36,900 nucleotides of DNA from Burkholderiales bacterium (GCA_024235755.1 JACKLV010000021.1:1-36900), one strand, 5' to 3'. Shown: positions 1 through 8,394, counted from the first letter of the stretch. Made by a program: numbers and translations. Notes: a model not told the origin generated them from the sequence alone.

Positions 1-830
1 CTGCTCAATGGGGCGCGTATATTAACTGAACAAACATTGCCAGAACTTTCCGTAATTACGGCATGCGCACGGTTGGGATGGCGATTGGCAAGATCATTGA
101 TAAAAACGCCATTGATACGACGCGCCCATTTTTCATTGCCAAACATCACCACAGCTGATTCTGCTGATTGATACAAAAACGGACTGCTTTTTGCTCTCTC
201 TAGATCTTCTTTGTAACCGGAGTCCAACGTTTTAAAAATTACGGTGTCTTCCTGTAAAAAATCAAACGGAGACTCGTATGGCTGCAAATGCTGATACAGC
301 ATGTCAGGATGATAAAACAGATCTGACAGGTCTTTACCGTAACTGTTGTAGTTAATATACATGCCAAGAAGCTGGAGTGTCTTCAATGAATTCACGTCGT
401 AACCCGATTCCTGCCCCAATGTCATTGCCACCGTGTTCATATTGTCGCCGAACGCTGCAACCAACGCCCAAGCACGAAATCGCCCTCCAATATGTTGATC
501 TACAATCAAACCGGTACACACATCGGATGACTGATCGTTAATCACCGTTTTCAATCTAGTGTGATTCAAAAGAGCGCCACTGTAGTGATGATCAAAATAT
601 TCAATTGACGCCCCCTGATTCAGCAACCGCTTCACATCCGATCGGTTTTTGTCAAAGGAAATATCCAGTACACTGATATGGTCGCCTGGTGTTGCATCAA
701 TCCGTTTGAGCAAATCAATGTCACGTTTGACACCGGTGACAAGCTGTGAAGATCGTGGATTAGCCTTGCGTAATTGTATCAAAGCACAGATACCGTCGGC
801 ATCACCGTTAAAGACATCAATATAATTCAC
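1..830 (-). CDS. DHH family phosphoesterase (3' part cut off by window edge)
   Basis: This is a reading frame of at least 276 codons that opens with GTG at 830 and runs off the left edge of the window. The frame is closed by a TAA three codons upstream of the GTG, so no longer start is possible. The N-terminal motif GDADG (residues 9-13, Asp10 and Asp12), LDISFD (55-60) and the DHH motif FDHHY (Asp80-His81-His82) are the metal ligands of the DHH phosphoesterase superfamily, which includes RecJ, NrnA and related hydrolases of phosphodiesters or 3'-phosphonucleotides. The gene starts only 25 bp after the APS kinase fusion gene and is almost certainly cotranscribed with it. Some DHH proteins (NrnA) dephosphorylate pAp, the by-product of PAPS-dependent sulfotransferases. 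That role would suit this operon but is only inferred, because the DHHA1 substrate domain lies largely outside the window. Confidence 0.85.
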   Translation of the reverse strand, partial: MNYIDVFNGDADGICALIQLRKANPRSSQLVTGVKRDIDLLKRIDATPGDHISVLDISFDKNRSDVKRLLNQGASIEYFDHHYSGALLNHTRLKTVINDQSSDVCTGLIVDQHIGGRFRAWALVAAFGDNMNTVAMTLGQESGYDVNSLKTLQLLGMYINYNSYGKDLSDLFYHPDMLYQHLQPYESPFDFLQEDTVIFKTLDSGYKEDLERAKSSPFLYQSAESAVVMFGNEKWARRINGVFINDLANRHPNRAHAVITESSGNVCSVNIRAPLS

Positions 831-855
831 TACCGATTATTCCGATACACAATTT

Positions 856-1905
856 TTATAATTGTTTTAGGATTTTTTCAACAGCAGCCTGCGGAGACAA
901 CGAAGTTGTTTGAATATGGATCTCAGGCGATACGGGTGGTTCGTATGGACTGTCTATTCCAGTAAAATTCTTTAACTTGCCACTGCGAGCTTTAGCATAG
1001 AGGCCCTTTACGTCGCGGCGCTCACATTCTGACAAACTGGTGTCAATAAAAATTTCGACAAACTCGCCTACCGTAAACAATTCACGCGCCATACGGCGCT
1101 CACTGCGAAATGGAGAAATAAAACTGACCAGTACAATCAACCCGGCATCAACCATAAGTCTGGCAACTTCAGATACACGGCGGATATTCTCTACACGGTC
1201 AGCTTCGGTAAAACCAAGGTCTCGGCATAAGCCATGTCGGATATTATCACCGTCCAGTAAATACGTATGCTTGCTTTCCTGGTGCAGATGCTTCTCCAGC
1301 AAATTGGCAATTGTAGATTTCCCCGAGCCGGACAAGCCGGTAAACCAGATACATTTTGGCGCCTGTTGTTTCTGGACAGACCGCGCATTCTTGTCAATGG
1401 CCAAATTTTGCCACTGTATATTAGTAGCGCGGCGCAGCACGAAATCGATTGTTCCCGCGCCAACTTTTTCACCTGTTTGCCCGTCCGTCAAAACAAATTT
1501 CAAGTCGCTTTTATTACTTTGACGATTAAATATCAAGGGCTCGCTTGTGTACAGATTAACTTTGCCAGTTTCATTGATATTGAGCGTTCGGGCGGCCAAA
1601 TGCGCCCCGGTAAGAACATCTATGCGGTATTTAATCGCTGTAACTGTTGCTAAAATCTCTCTGCAAGCCAAATTGATTCGATATTGACGACCCGGCATCA
1701 AAGGTTGTTTACCAGCCCACGTGAGCTCAGCCTCAAATTGATTGGCGGTTTCCGATTGATAATCGGCTGTTGTCTCAATCAGCGTATTCATGGATTGACA
1801 GCTCGCGCATTGCTGTAGCCATTGAATTGTTTGTTGATTACACACCGTGCAGATATAAACCACATCTTTAGATTCATCAATATTCACGTTGGCATCATCA
1901 GTCAA
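856..1905 (-). CDS. cysC: Adenylylsulfate (APS) kinase fused to a zinc ribbon and a CysN C-terminal domain
   Basis: The C-terminal half (about residues 183-349) is a complete APS kinase: P-loop GLSGSGKS (190-197), DGDNIR (218-223), and the FISPFR and KGLYAKAR segments. It phosphorylates adenylylsulfate to PAPS, the sulfate donor for sulfotransferases. Residues about 56-178 resemble the third, EF-Tu-like domain of CysN (FEAELTW, PGRQY, HLAARTL, VGAGTIDF, LRRATNIQW), but the GTPase domain of CysN is absent. Residues 15-44 carry Cys19, Cys22, Cys33 and Cys36 with the spacing CxxC-N10-CxxC and a WLQQC core, as in the zinc ribbons of RadA and LapB. The start is uncertain: TTG at 1905 lies one codon after the rfbA stop in the same frame, and GTG at 1887 is an alternative; neither has a good ribosome site. 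Both leave the ribbon intact. Two sulfotransferase genes in the same window are likely users of the PAPS. Confidence 0.9.
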   Translation of the reverse strand: MTDDANVNIDESKDVVYICTVCNQQTIQWLQQCASCQSMNTLIETTADYQSETANQFEAELTWAGKQPLMPGRQYRINLACREILATVTAIKYRIDVLTGAHLAARTLNINETGKVNLYTSEPLIFNRQSNKSDLKFVLTDGQTGEKVGAGTIDFVLRRATNIQWQNLAIDKNARSVQKQQAPKCIWFTGLSGSGKSTIANLLEKHLHQESKHTYLLDGDNIRHGLCRDLGFTEADRVENIRRVSEVARLMVDAGLIVLVSFISPFRSERRMARELFTVGEFVEIFIDTSLSECERRDVKGLYAKARSGKLKNFTGIDSPYEPPVSPEIHIQTTSLSPQAAVEKILKQL

Positions 1906-1908
1906 GAT

Positions 1909-2829
1909 TCAAATTTTGTGTTTTAACACTTGCAGCAAATAACGTCCATAGCCATTATTGGCCAGTCGCATCGCCAACGCCTCAAGTTGTGCCGCGTCTA
2001 TCCAGCCTTGCTTATACGCAATCTCCTCCGGGCATGCAATCTTGAGCCCCTGTCGGTGTTCAATAGTGGCAACAAAATGACCCGCTTCCAACAGCGATTC
2101 ATGCGTACCGGTATCCAGCCAGGCATACCCGCGCCCCATCATCTCGACATGCAACGCAGCCTGTTCCAAGTATAGCCGGTTAACATCAGTGATTTCCAGT
2201 TCGCCACGATAGGATGGGCGAATGCTCTTGGCAAAATCAACAACCTGATGATCGTAAAAATATAGTCCAGTTACCGCATAATTCGATTTCGGATTGCACG
2301 GTTTTTCTTCCAGATTAACCGCCCGTCCTTCTGAATCGAATTCCACAACACCGTAACGTTCTGGATCCTGTACATGATACGCGAATATGCTGGCACCCGA
2401 CGAACGCTGCATCGCACTGAGCAGCAAATGATGCAGATCATGACCATAGAAAATATTATCACCCAAAACTAACGCCGAATAACCAGTGCCGATAAACGAT
2501 TCGCCAATAAGAAAAGCCTCGGCCAGTCCACCTGGTGTCGGCTGAACAGCATAGTGGATATTCAATCCCCACTGATGCCCGTCACCAAGCAACCGCTCAA
2601 AATGCGATATATCCACCGGTGTCGATATCACCAGCAAGTCACGAATACCCGCTAGCATCAGAGTACTGAGCGGATAATATACCATCGGCTTGTCAAAAAC
2701 CGGCAACAACTGCTTGGATGTCACTTGCGTTACAGGATATAGTCGAGTGCCCGACCCGCCTGCCAGCACAATCCCTTTTCTTCGTGTCACGAACGGCTGC
2801 GCCTGCTCGGGTTGTATCGTTTCAATCAT
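1909..2829 (-). CDS. rfbA: Glucose-1-phosphate thymidylyltransferase RfbA/RmlA
   Basis: RmlA joins glucose-1-phosphate and dTTP to give dTDP-glucose, the first step to dTDP-rhamnose and other dTDP-deoxysugars. The nucleotide-binding signature GGSGTRL (24-30), Lys39 in TSKQLLP, LGDNIFYG (122-129) and the EEKP segment are all present, and the 306-residue length is close to the family norm of about 290. A 15-residue N-terminal extension precedes the usual MKGIVLAGG start; ATG at 2829 is the first start after the promoter. It is the first gene of the minus-strand operon with the APS kinase fusion and the DHH phosphoesterase. rmlB, rmlC and rmlD are not in this window. The gene lies just upstream of the divergent eps operon, so it most likely supplies precursor for that polymer. 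Confidence 0.95.
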   Translation of the reverse strand: MIETIQPEQAQPFVTRRKGIVLAGGSGTRLYPVTQVTSKQLLPVFDKPMVYYPLSTLMLAGIRDLLVISTPVDISHFERLLGDGHQWGLNIHYAVQPTPGGLAEAFLIGESFIGTGYSALVLGDNIFYGHDLHHLLLSAMQRSSGASIFAYHVQDPERYGVVEFDSEGRAVNLEEKPCNPKSNYAVTGLYFYDHQVVDFAKSIRPSYRGELEITDVNRLYLEQAALHVEMMGRGYAWLDTGTHESLLEAGHFVATIEHRQGLKIACPEEIAYKQGWIDAAQLEALAMRLANNGYGRYLLQVLKHKI

Positions 2830-2876
2830 TGTATGAAATCGTTTTCAATTTAATGAGATAGAACCATAATCTTTTT

Positions 2877-2904
2877 ACTATATCAATAAAGTTACCGGAT
2901 TTGC
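2877..2904 (-). promoter_or_regulatory. Predicted promoter of the rfbA operon
   Basis: Read on the minus strand, a -10 box TATAGT (2882-2877) stands 16 bp after a poor -35 element GCAAAT (2904-2899). A start site near 2870 would give a leader of about 40 nt before the rfbA ATG. The weak -35 element is directly adjoined by a perfect 17-bp palindrome, a layout expected for an activator-dependent promoter. No transcript data are available, so this rests on sequence only. Confidence 0.5.
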
Positions 2905-2921
2905 TGCGACATATTGTCGCA
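2905..2921. promoter_or_regulatory. Perfect 17-bp palindrome, probable activator site for rfbA operon
   Basis: The sequence is TGCGACA-TAT-TGTCGCA, with perfect 7-bp arms around a 3-bp centre. It abuts the predicted -35 element of the rfbA promoter. A near-identical site occurs at 17205-17221, at exactly the same distance from another predicted promoter. I do not recognise the cognate regulator with confidence, and none is encoded nearby. Confidence 0.6.
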
Positions 2922-3148
2922 TTGAAATGCTTGCAGTAAGCAAAGATAATAATGCATTGAAAACAGTCAACAGGTTGAAATATTCTGTGGGATTTGTAAA
3001 AAGCGAAAATACTCACATAAAGAGTACATTTGCCTTTTCATTTTTTACCGATATTAACACTGCTGCGTGACATATATTTTTACCTCAAGCCGACTATAAA
3101 TACGAAATTTAAAAAACATAATCTTACGACAAAGTGAAAACGACAAAC

Positions 3149-3164
3149 AAATAAATAAATAAAT
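3149..3164. repeat. Simple sequence repeat (AAAT)4
   Basis: Four perfect AAAT units stand about 108 bp upstream of the epsD start codon, within the probable promoter or leader region of the eps operon. Runs of this kind can change length by slippage. Four units is short, so any effect on expression is speculative. Confidence 0.8.
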
Positions 3165-3271
3165 AAGAATGACTTTATTCCATCAAAACCATTTGAACCA
3201 ATATCCGCATTTATAACATCAAGTATCAGTTTCGCTTTGTCTTGGATCAATTAGCCATTAATAATAATTCT

Positions 3272-4261
3272 ATGAATAAAAAATTTTTTTCTAACTTCAG
3301 AATAGCTGTACCGAATACTCCGTTACTTGTGTTTACTCTTATTTTATTTGCTTGCGACAGCCAGCCAACCAATAATGAACCCGGCCAAGCGCTGGTTCGT
3401 GTGGATGGTGAAGAAATAACTATTGTGCAGCTGAATGATGAACTAAACCGCGCAAAGGTCCAAGCAGACCAAATTGATCAAGCAAAAAAACAATTGCTGG
3501 ACTCAATGATTAACCGTCAGCTTATGGTAGCCGAAGCCAAACGCAATCAGCTTGATCGTGCGCCGAATGTCATGCGCGCGATAGAACGAGCCAAAGCGCA
3601 AATAATTGCGCAATCATACATGCAAACGACGTTGAATCAGGTAAACGAACCCACAGACACCGAAATCAGTCAGTTTTACCAGGAGCATCCAGAATTATTT
3701 ACTGAGCGCAAAAAATATCACCTGACTTTTTTACGATTCCCAACAAAAGATTTAGATGATACTCTGAATAATTCGATTAAGTCAGCCAAAACAATAAGTG
3801 ATGCCGCAAAATTGCTGGATAAACATCAGATTTTGTATTTACGTGACAAAATGATACGTACCTCGATGGATATACCATCTCAAATGTATGCTAGACTTCA
3901 AGAAACTAAAAAAGGTGAAATGTTTCTTGTCAATGAAAATACAAATAACCTAATGATATTTGTAGAAAATATTGAGAATGCGCCAGTGTCAATCGAAGAA
4001 GTTAAATCACAAATCTCATTGCATTTACTGAACCAGAAACGCCGCGAGGCAATGAGAGCCGCAATAACGCAGTTACGCGCAGATGCAAACATTGAATATC
4101 TCCATGCCCCGGTTGATGCAGAAGCGCAAGCCATAACCGAGACCAATAAAGCAGTTCAATCTCTAACACGCCCATTGGTTGTCGAAGATGACAATCCGCT
4201 TCTTAATGATACACTATTACAAAACGAATCAATCGAACGCGGCATTAGCGGCTTGAAATAA
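3272..4261 (+). CDS. epsD: EpsD-family peptidyl-prolyl cis-trans isomerase lipoprotein
   Basis: The protein has a basic N-terminus, a hydrophobic stretch and a lipobox LFAC with Cys28, so it should be a lipoprotein. Residues about 35-110 form a SurA/PrsA-like N-terminal helical part (VRVDGEEIT, LLDSMINRQLM, the family pattern for foldase proteins), followed by a PpiC-like rotamase region. EpsD-type PPIases accompany exosortase/EPS loci and are thought to help fold envelope export components. I chose ATG at 3272; an upstream in-frame TTG at 3242 would place 10 polar residues before the signal peptide and is less natural. It is the first gene of the plus-strand eps operon, 60 bp before epsE. 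The C-terminal tail from about residue 280 is rich in Glu, Ala and Asn and shows no clear domain. Confidence 0.85.
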   Translation: MNKKFFSNFRIAVPNTPLLVFTLILFACDSQPTNNEPGQALVRVDGEEITIVQLNDELNRAKVQADQIDQAKKQLLDSMINRQLMVAEAKRNQLDRAPNVMRAIERAKAQIIAQSYMQTTLNQVNEPTDTEISQFYQEHPELFTERKKYHLTFLRFPTKDLDDTLNNSIKSAKTISDAAKLLDKHQILYLRDKMIRTSMDIPSQMYARLQETKKGEMFLVNENTNNLMIFVENIENAPVSIEEVKSQISLHLLNQKRREAMRAAITQLRADANIEYLHAPVDAEAQAITETNKAVQSLTRPLVVEDDNPLLNDTLLQNESIERGISGLK

Positions 4262-4321
4262 TCTTTGGTCGGGTTTATTTTTTTACTAGAGTCTATGTCT
4301 CTATGTCTATGACGGTGAAAA

Positions 4322-5128
4322 ATGGTAAAGATGCTATATTGGATTCTAGGCTTGTTACTGTTTGGCTTATCAGCCGGTTTTAGTCATGCCGATGCGAAAA
4401 ATATCCATACAAACATGTTTAGTTCAGGGGATATTTTAAAAATCATTGTTTATGGCAATCCCGATCTTACACTTGAAACCAAAGTAAATGAGTCTGGAAA
4501 AATAACTTTTCCTTTATTGGGAGAAATAACTATCGGTGGTATGACGCCAAGTGCAGCCGAGAAAAAAATTGCTGATATGCTGCAACGCGAAGGTTTTTTA
4601 CGAAAACCACAGGTCACAATTCTAACCACAACACTTTATAGCCAGCAAATCTCAATGCTTGGACATGTCCGTAACCAGGGGCGTTATACCATAGATGGCG
4701 AACGAAGCTTGACGGACGTGCTCGCCATGGCAGGCGGAATCAGTCCGGATGGCGGAAACACCGTAACACTGATCCGGGCAGAAGACGATCATTTTGTTAA
4801 AGAAGAAATAAATATGCTTGCCATTTTTCAGTCCGGCGATATGCGTCTGAATCCAACCATACGCGGTGGAGATCTTATCTATGTGGCAATCGCACCCCGT
4901 TTTTATATCTATGGAGAAGTACAGCGGCCTGGCTTCTACAGGTTGGAACCCAACATGACTGTCGTTCAAGCGCTTTCTACCGGTGGCGGACTCAATCAAC
5001 GCGGTACAGAACGTGGAGTACGGATTCAGCGTCGTGACGCTGACGGCATGTTGCAAGTGATCAGAGTAAAGCCGAATGACTTAGTACAGCCTGATGATGT
5101 TGTTTATATTCAGGAAAGTTTATTTTAG
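4322..5128 (+). CDS. epsE: Polysaccharide export protein EpsE (Wza family)
   Basis: EpsE/Wza proteins form the outer-membrane channel through which capsular or exopolysaccharide leaves the cell. A signal peptide ends near SHA-23. Residues about 30-110 are the Poly_export domain (FSSGDILKIIVYGNPDLT, the start of the usual fold), and SLBB domains follow at about 113-180 (ISMLGHVRNQGRYTI) and 195-265 (FYIYGEVQRPGFY). At 268 residues it is shorter than E. coli Wza and lacks an obvious C-terminal amphipathic helix, which is normal for the EpsE branch. ATG at 4322 is preceded by a weak GGTGA ribosome site. It sits between epsD and the Wzz-like epsF. Confidence 0.92.
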   Translation: MVKMLYWILGLLLFGLSAGFSHADAKNIHTNMFSSGDILKIIVYGNPDLTLETKVNESGKITFPLLGEITIGGMTPSAAEKKIADMLQREGFLRKPQVTILTTTLYSQQISMLGHVRNQGRYTIDGERSLTDVLAMAGGISPDGGNTVTLIRAEDDHFVKEEINMLAIFQSGDMRLNPTIRGGDLIYVAIAPRFYIYGEVQRPGFYRLEPNMTVVQALSTGGGLNQRGTERGVRIQRRDADGMLQVIRVKPNDLVQPDDVVYIQESLF

Positions 5129-5180
5129 TGGCAACTTGTTCATACGATTTTCAATTCATAGACTTTCTTGAGTATCACGC

Positions 5181-6551
5181 ATGAATTTTTTACAGTTAAT
5201 TCGTATCTTGCAAGCACGTTTTAAAACCGTGCTGTTTGTTTTTCTTCTTACTGTACTTACAACCCTTGTTGTCAGTTTGCTGCTTCCAAAATCTTACAAA
5301 GCAACCACAACCGTTATGCTTACCAGCAAAGGTGTCGATCCTGTCACGGGGCATACTTTACCGATTCAACTGATGCACGGTTTTATGGCTACACAACTGG
5401 ATGTGATCACCAGCACAAGAACTGCATTGCTGGTAGTGGACCGGCTAAAACTCGACCAGCATTCGGCCATAAAACAGCGATTTGAAAAAGCAGGCGAAGA
5501 AAGCAGTATTCGTCACTGGCTAGCTTCCATGCTTATTAAAAATTTGCATGTGGAACCATCGCGTGAAAGCAACGTTATTACCATCAGTTTCAAAGGCACC
5601 GATCCGGAATTTGCCACGACCATAGCCAATGCTTTCGCCAACGCATATCAGGAAATGAACATCCGGCTTTCTGTAGAACCCTCGCAGCAAGCTTCTGTTT
5701 ATTTATCGAACCAATTGAATGTTCTACGTGACAAACTCGAGCAGGCACAAAAAAAAGTATCACGATTCCAGCAGGAAGAAGGAATTGTCGATGTAGACAA
5801 TCGTCTTGATATTGAAACACGCCGGTTAAATGAGCTTTCCAGCAAACTGACATTAGCTCAAAGCGAAGTCATGGGTTCGGGAGAAAATAGTGATACACGC
5901 ACAGGTGGTGGGCATAGTATCGTCAACAATACGCTGATTAATGGACTAAAAGTCAACCTGGTTCAGGCCGAAGCAAAATTGGCGGACACCCAGCAACGTT
6001 TGGGTAAAAATCATCCTGAATATGAAGGCGTTAAAGCTCAGGTCGCAAAAATCAGGGCCGAACTGGCTAAACATACGCAAATCACATCACAAAAGGCGAT
6101 AAGCCGAGAAGCTGAAACACGGGAGGCACTGGAAGCCCAGAAAACCAGGGTACTGGCTTTGCAACAAGCGCGTAACGAACTTAAGCTGCTGCTCAGAGAA
6201 GCCGAAGGCGCGCAACACGCCTATGACAATGCTTTGCAATACCTCAACAGAACCAGCTTGGAAGGCCGGTCCAACCTTTCAAGTGTTTCCATTTTGGATC
6301 CTGCCACAACGCCGGCAAGCCACGACAGCCCAAGTTTACGGCTAAACTTGATATTATCGATTTTTCTTGGCAGCCTGCTAGGTGTGTTTTTTGGTTTACT
6401 GGTTGAAATGATTGACCGCCGCGTTCGTTCATCAGAGGATTTGAAAGATGCATTACAGTTTCCAATTCTAGGTAATATTGATCTACGTGCGCAGAAAACC
6501 AGACGCTTTCGCTTGCCGTTCCTGCAACACGCTCAGAAAGAAACGGGTTAA
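5181..6551 (+). CDS. epsF: Chain length determinant protein EpsF (Wzz-like)
   Basis: This is a polysaccharide co-polymerase of the inner membrane that governs polymer length and links the cytoplasmic kinase to the export channel. A transmembrane helix lies near residues 17-36, a large periplasmic region contains heptad-rich coiled coil at about 170-350, and a second helix lies at about 390-412 followed by the cytoplasmic tail MIDRRVRSSEDL. The length of 456 residues fits the EpsF family. The stop codon is followed after 2 bp by the epsG start, so the two are translationally close, as expected for a Wzz-kinase pair. Confidence 0.92.
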   Translation: MNFLQLIRILQARFKTVLFVFLLTVLTTLVVSLLLPKSYKATTTVMLTSKGVDPVTGHTLPIQLMHGFMATQLDVITSTRTALLVVDRLKLDQHSAIKQRFEKAGEESSIRHWLASMLIKNLHVEPSRESNVITISFKGTDPEFATTIANAFANAYQEMNIRLSVEPSQQASVYLSNQLNVLRDKLEQAQKKVSRFQQEEGIVDVDNRLDIETRRLNELSSKLTLAQSEVMGSGENSDTRTGGGHSIVNNTLINGLKVNLVQAEAKLADTQQRLGKNHPEYEGVKAQVAKIRAELAKHTQITSQKAISREAETREALEAQKTRVLALQQARNELKLLLREAEGAQHAYDNALQYLNRTSLEGRSNLSSVSILDPATTPASHDSPSLRLNLILSIFLGSLLGVFFGLLVEMIDRRVRSSEDLKDALQFPILGNIDLRAQKTRRFRLPFLQHAQKETG

Positions 6552-6553
6552 AA

Positions 6554-7462
6554 ATGAATATTTCTATTCCGCCGGCTATCCAATTTGTTAAAGCGCCCAA
6601 TTTGGCTTCTGCGATTGAATCCATTCAACCCCATACATTGCTTATCGGCCAGATTCTTATAAAAATGGGTAAAATAACGCAAGAGGACACCGAAAAGGTT
6701 CTGCAATTACAAACAGAGAATCAAATACGGTTTGGAGAAGCTGCCAAACAGCTTGGGTTAATTTCGGATATTGACGTCACGCATGCCATGACCTATCAGT
6801 CTAGCGGTCTTAATCAGCTACCTAAGCAAGCAAGTAACTTGCTAGAACTGCCAGCTATAAATCAACCCGACAGCGCCTTGACAGAATCTATACGTTCAGT
6901 TCGGACTCAATTGATTCTGCGCGGATTCCCATCCAGCCAGAATGTTTTAGCCGTGATTGGAACCAAACAAGACAGCGGAGCAAGCCGTTTCGTCTCTAAT
7001 CTGGCTGTCTTATATTCTCAATTGGGCATACGAACATTGCTAATTGATGCAGATTTGAGAAATCCTGTTCAGCATCAGACATTTGGCCTGACTAACAGGC
7101 TTGGTTTGTCTGATATGCTGGCCAATCACTCTACAGTAACTGATGCACTGGTCACAGTAGAGTCATTGCCAAACCTTACTGTCTTACCGGCTGGAACACG
7201 GATGCCGCACGCATCTGAATTGCTTAGCATGCCAACGTTCAAAACAACCCATGAATTGCTAGCCGGTCAGTTCGACATCGTGTTATACGACACACCTGGA
7301 TTTATCGAAAGCACCGATGCGCTTTTGGTTGCCAGTTATTGTGATTATGTTTTGCTGGTCGTGCATAAAAATCAATCTCGTTTGACTGATGTCATTGCTG
7401 TTAGCAAACAAATCACCGACAACGCCACTGCAATCATAGGCACAATTCTAGTCGACTACTAA
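6554..7462 (+). CDS. epsG: EpsG, BY-kinase-like ATPase with altered P-loop
   Basis: This is the cytoplasmic partner of EpsF, of the bacterial tyrosine kinase (CpsD/Wzc C-terminal) family. An N-terminal region (about 25-85, LLIGQILIKMGKIT) resembles the MshEN/GspE N-terminal domain that is common in EpsG. Walker A' TLLIDADLRNP (161-171) and Walker B FDIVLYDTPG (240-249) are intact. The P-loop at about 136-145 reads GTKQDSGASR, with Ala where the usual GDGRS or GEGKS has Arg or Lys, so ATP binding may be weak. Instead of a C-terminal tyrosine cluster there is a single final Tyr. The protein may act as a regulatory or weakly active kinase. Confidence 0.88.
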   Translation: MNISIPPAIQFVKAPNLASAIESIQPHTLLIGQILIKMGKITQEDTEKVLQLQTENQIRFGEAAKQLGLISDIDVTHAMTYQSSGLNQLPKQASNLLELPAINQPDSALTESIRSVRTQLILRGFPSSQNVLAVIGTKQDSGASRFVSNLAVLYSQLGIRTLLIDADLRNPVQHQTFGLTNRLGLSDMLANHSTVTDALVTVESLPNLTVLPAGTRMPHASELLSMPTFKTTHELLAGQFDIVLYDTPGFIESTDALLVASYCDYVLLVVHKNQSRLTDVIAVSKQITDNATAIIGTILVDY

Positions 7463-7480
7463 TTTAAAAGGGTTTTTATT

Positions 7481-8368
7481 ATGCCTTTTTCAATCATGCA
7501 CCAGAAAAACCGCTATGCAGCATTCATTTTCTGGTTACCGATTCTGATCGGATTAGTGGTATTGTTTCTACCCACCTTTTATGATCTCGCCAATGGATTA
7601 TGGACAGATGATGAGCAAATGCATGGCCCCATCATTTTGGCGCTCTCTATCTGGCTCATTTATCGAAAGTGGCCGCAAATGATCGTGCGCAGTGAAGGCA
7701 GCTCACCCGCTTTAAGTGGCTGGTTTGTGTTTGCTGTCGCATTGTGGTTATACGCCATTGGTCGTTCGCAACAGATTCTGATATTCGAAATCGGGTCGTT
7801 TATATTAATTCTGGCGGCAATTCTCTTGCTTACACGGGGCACTACGGCACTTAAAGTTCTGTGGTTTCCACTGTTTTTTATGCTGTTTATGATTCCGCTT
7901 CCGGGTCCGGTTGTCAGCACGTTGACGATGCCGATGAAAATGGCCGTTTCGTATGTTGCAGAGCATTTATTGTATTGGGCCGATTATCCGATTGCACGTA
8001 ATGGCGTTATCCTCCAAATTGGCCAATACCAGTTGCTTGTAGCAGATGCTTGCGCAGGTTTGCAGACACTCTTAACACTCGAAGCGTTAGGATTGTTTTA
8101 TTTGAATCTGGTGCAACATTCTTCAGCTTTTCGCAATGTAACGCTGGTCATTTTGATTATACCTATCTCATTTGTCGCTAATGTGATACGTGTCATCGCG
8201 CTTACATTGATTACTTATCATTATGGCGATGCCGCCGGTCAGGGATTCATGCATGGATTTGCAGGCATGGTTTTATTTATCAGCGCCTTGATTTTGATAT
8301 TAAGTGTGGACTCATGTCTGCATTTTATTTCAAAACAGCGCGCGATGAATTCGGCCGCACCTGCATGA
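7481..8368 (+). CDS. xrtB: Exosortase B (XrtB)
   Basis: Exosortases are polytopic transpeptidase-like membrane proteins that process PEP-CTERM proteins for surface attachment in EPS-producing bacteria. The catalytic triad is visible: Cys191 in ADACAGLQTL, Arg237 in FVANVIRV and His258 in GFMHGFAG. About eight hydrophobic segments span the 295 residues. The gene neighbourhood (EpsF, EpsG before it, EpsI after it) is that of the B-type system. No PEP-CTERM substrate is encoded in this window, so substrates must lie elsewhere. The 3' end overlaps no confirmed gene; epsI starts 26 bp later. Confidence 0.92.
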   Translation: MPFSIMHQKNRYAAFIFWLPILIGLVVLFLPTFYDLANGLWTDDEQMHGPIILALSIWLIYRKWPQMIVRSEGSSPALSGWFVFAVALWLYAIGRSQQILIFEIGSFILILAAILLLTRGTTALKVLWFPLFFMLFMIPLPGPVVSTLTMPMKMAVSYVAEHLLYWADYPIARNGVILQIGQYQLLVADACAGLQTLLTLEALGLFYLNLVQHSSAFRNVTLVILIIPISFVANVIRVIALTLITYHYGDAAGQGFMHGFAGMVLFISALILILSVDSCLHFISKQRAMNSAAPA

Positions 8369-8394
8369 ATCAACACAAAATTTCGGGAGATATA

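Larger units (their letters stand above)
2830..3271. other. Divergent intergenic region between rfbA and the eps operon
   Basis: This AT-rich stretch of about 440 bp separates two divergent transcription units. It holds the rfbA promoter and palindrome on the left, a tetranucleotide run at 3149-3164, and a half-site CGTGACA at 3066-3072 that matches one arm of the 17205 palindrome. A TATAAA at 3095-3100 could be a -10 box for the eps operon, but I see no convincing -35 element. Short open frames here have no recognisable protein character. Confidence 0.5.

Noticed and set aside
2822..3016. 64-codon minus-strand ORF upstream of rfbA
   Set aside because: It overlaps the rfbA start, contains the promoter and palindrome, and its composition shows no protein-like pattern.
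3242..3271. TTG at 3242 as start of epsD
   Set aside because: The signal peptide starts naturally at the ATG at 3272; the extra ten residues are polar and neither start has a better ribosome site upstream.
8314..8394. Longer N-terminus for epsI starting inside xrtB
   Set aside because: A clear GGGAGA site decides for ATG 8395, and the longer version would overlap the exosortase gene by 55 bp.
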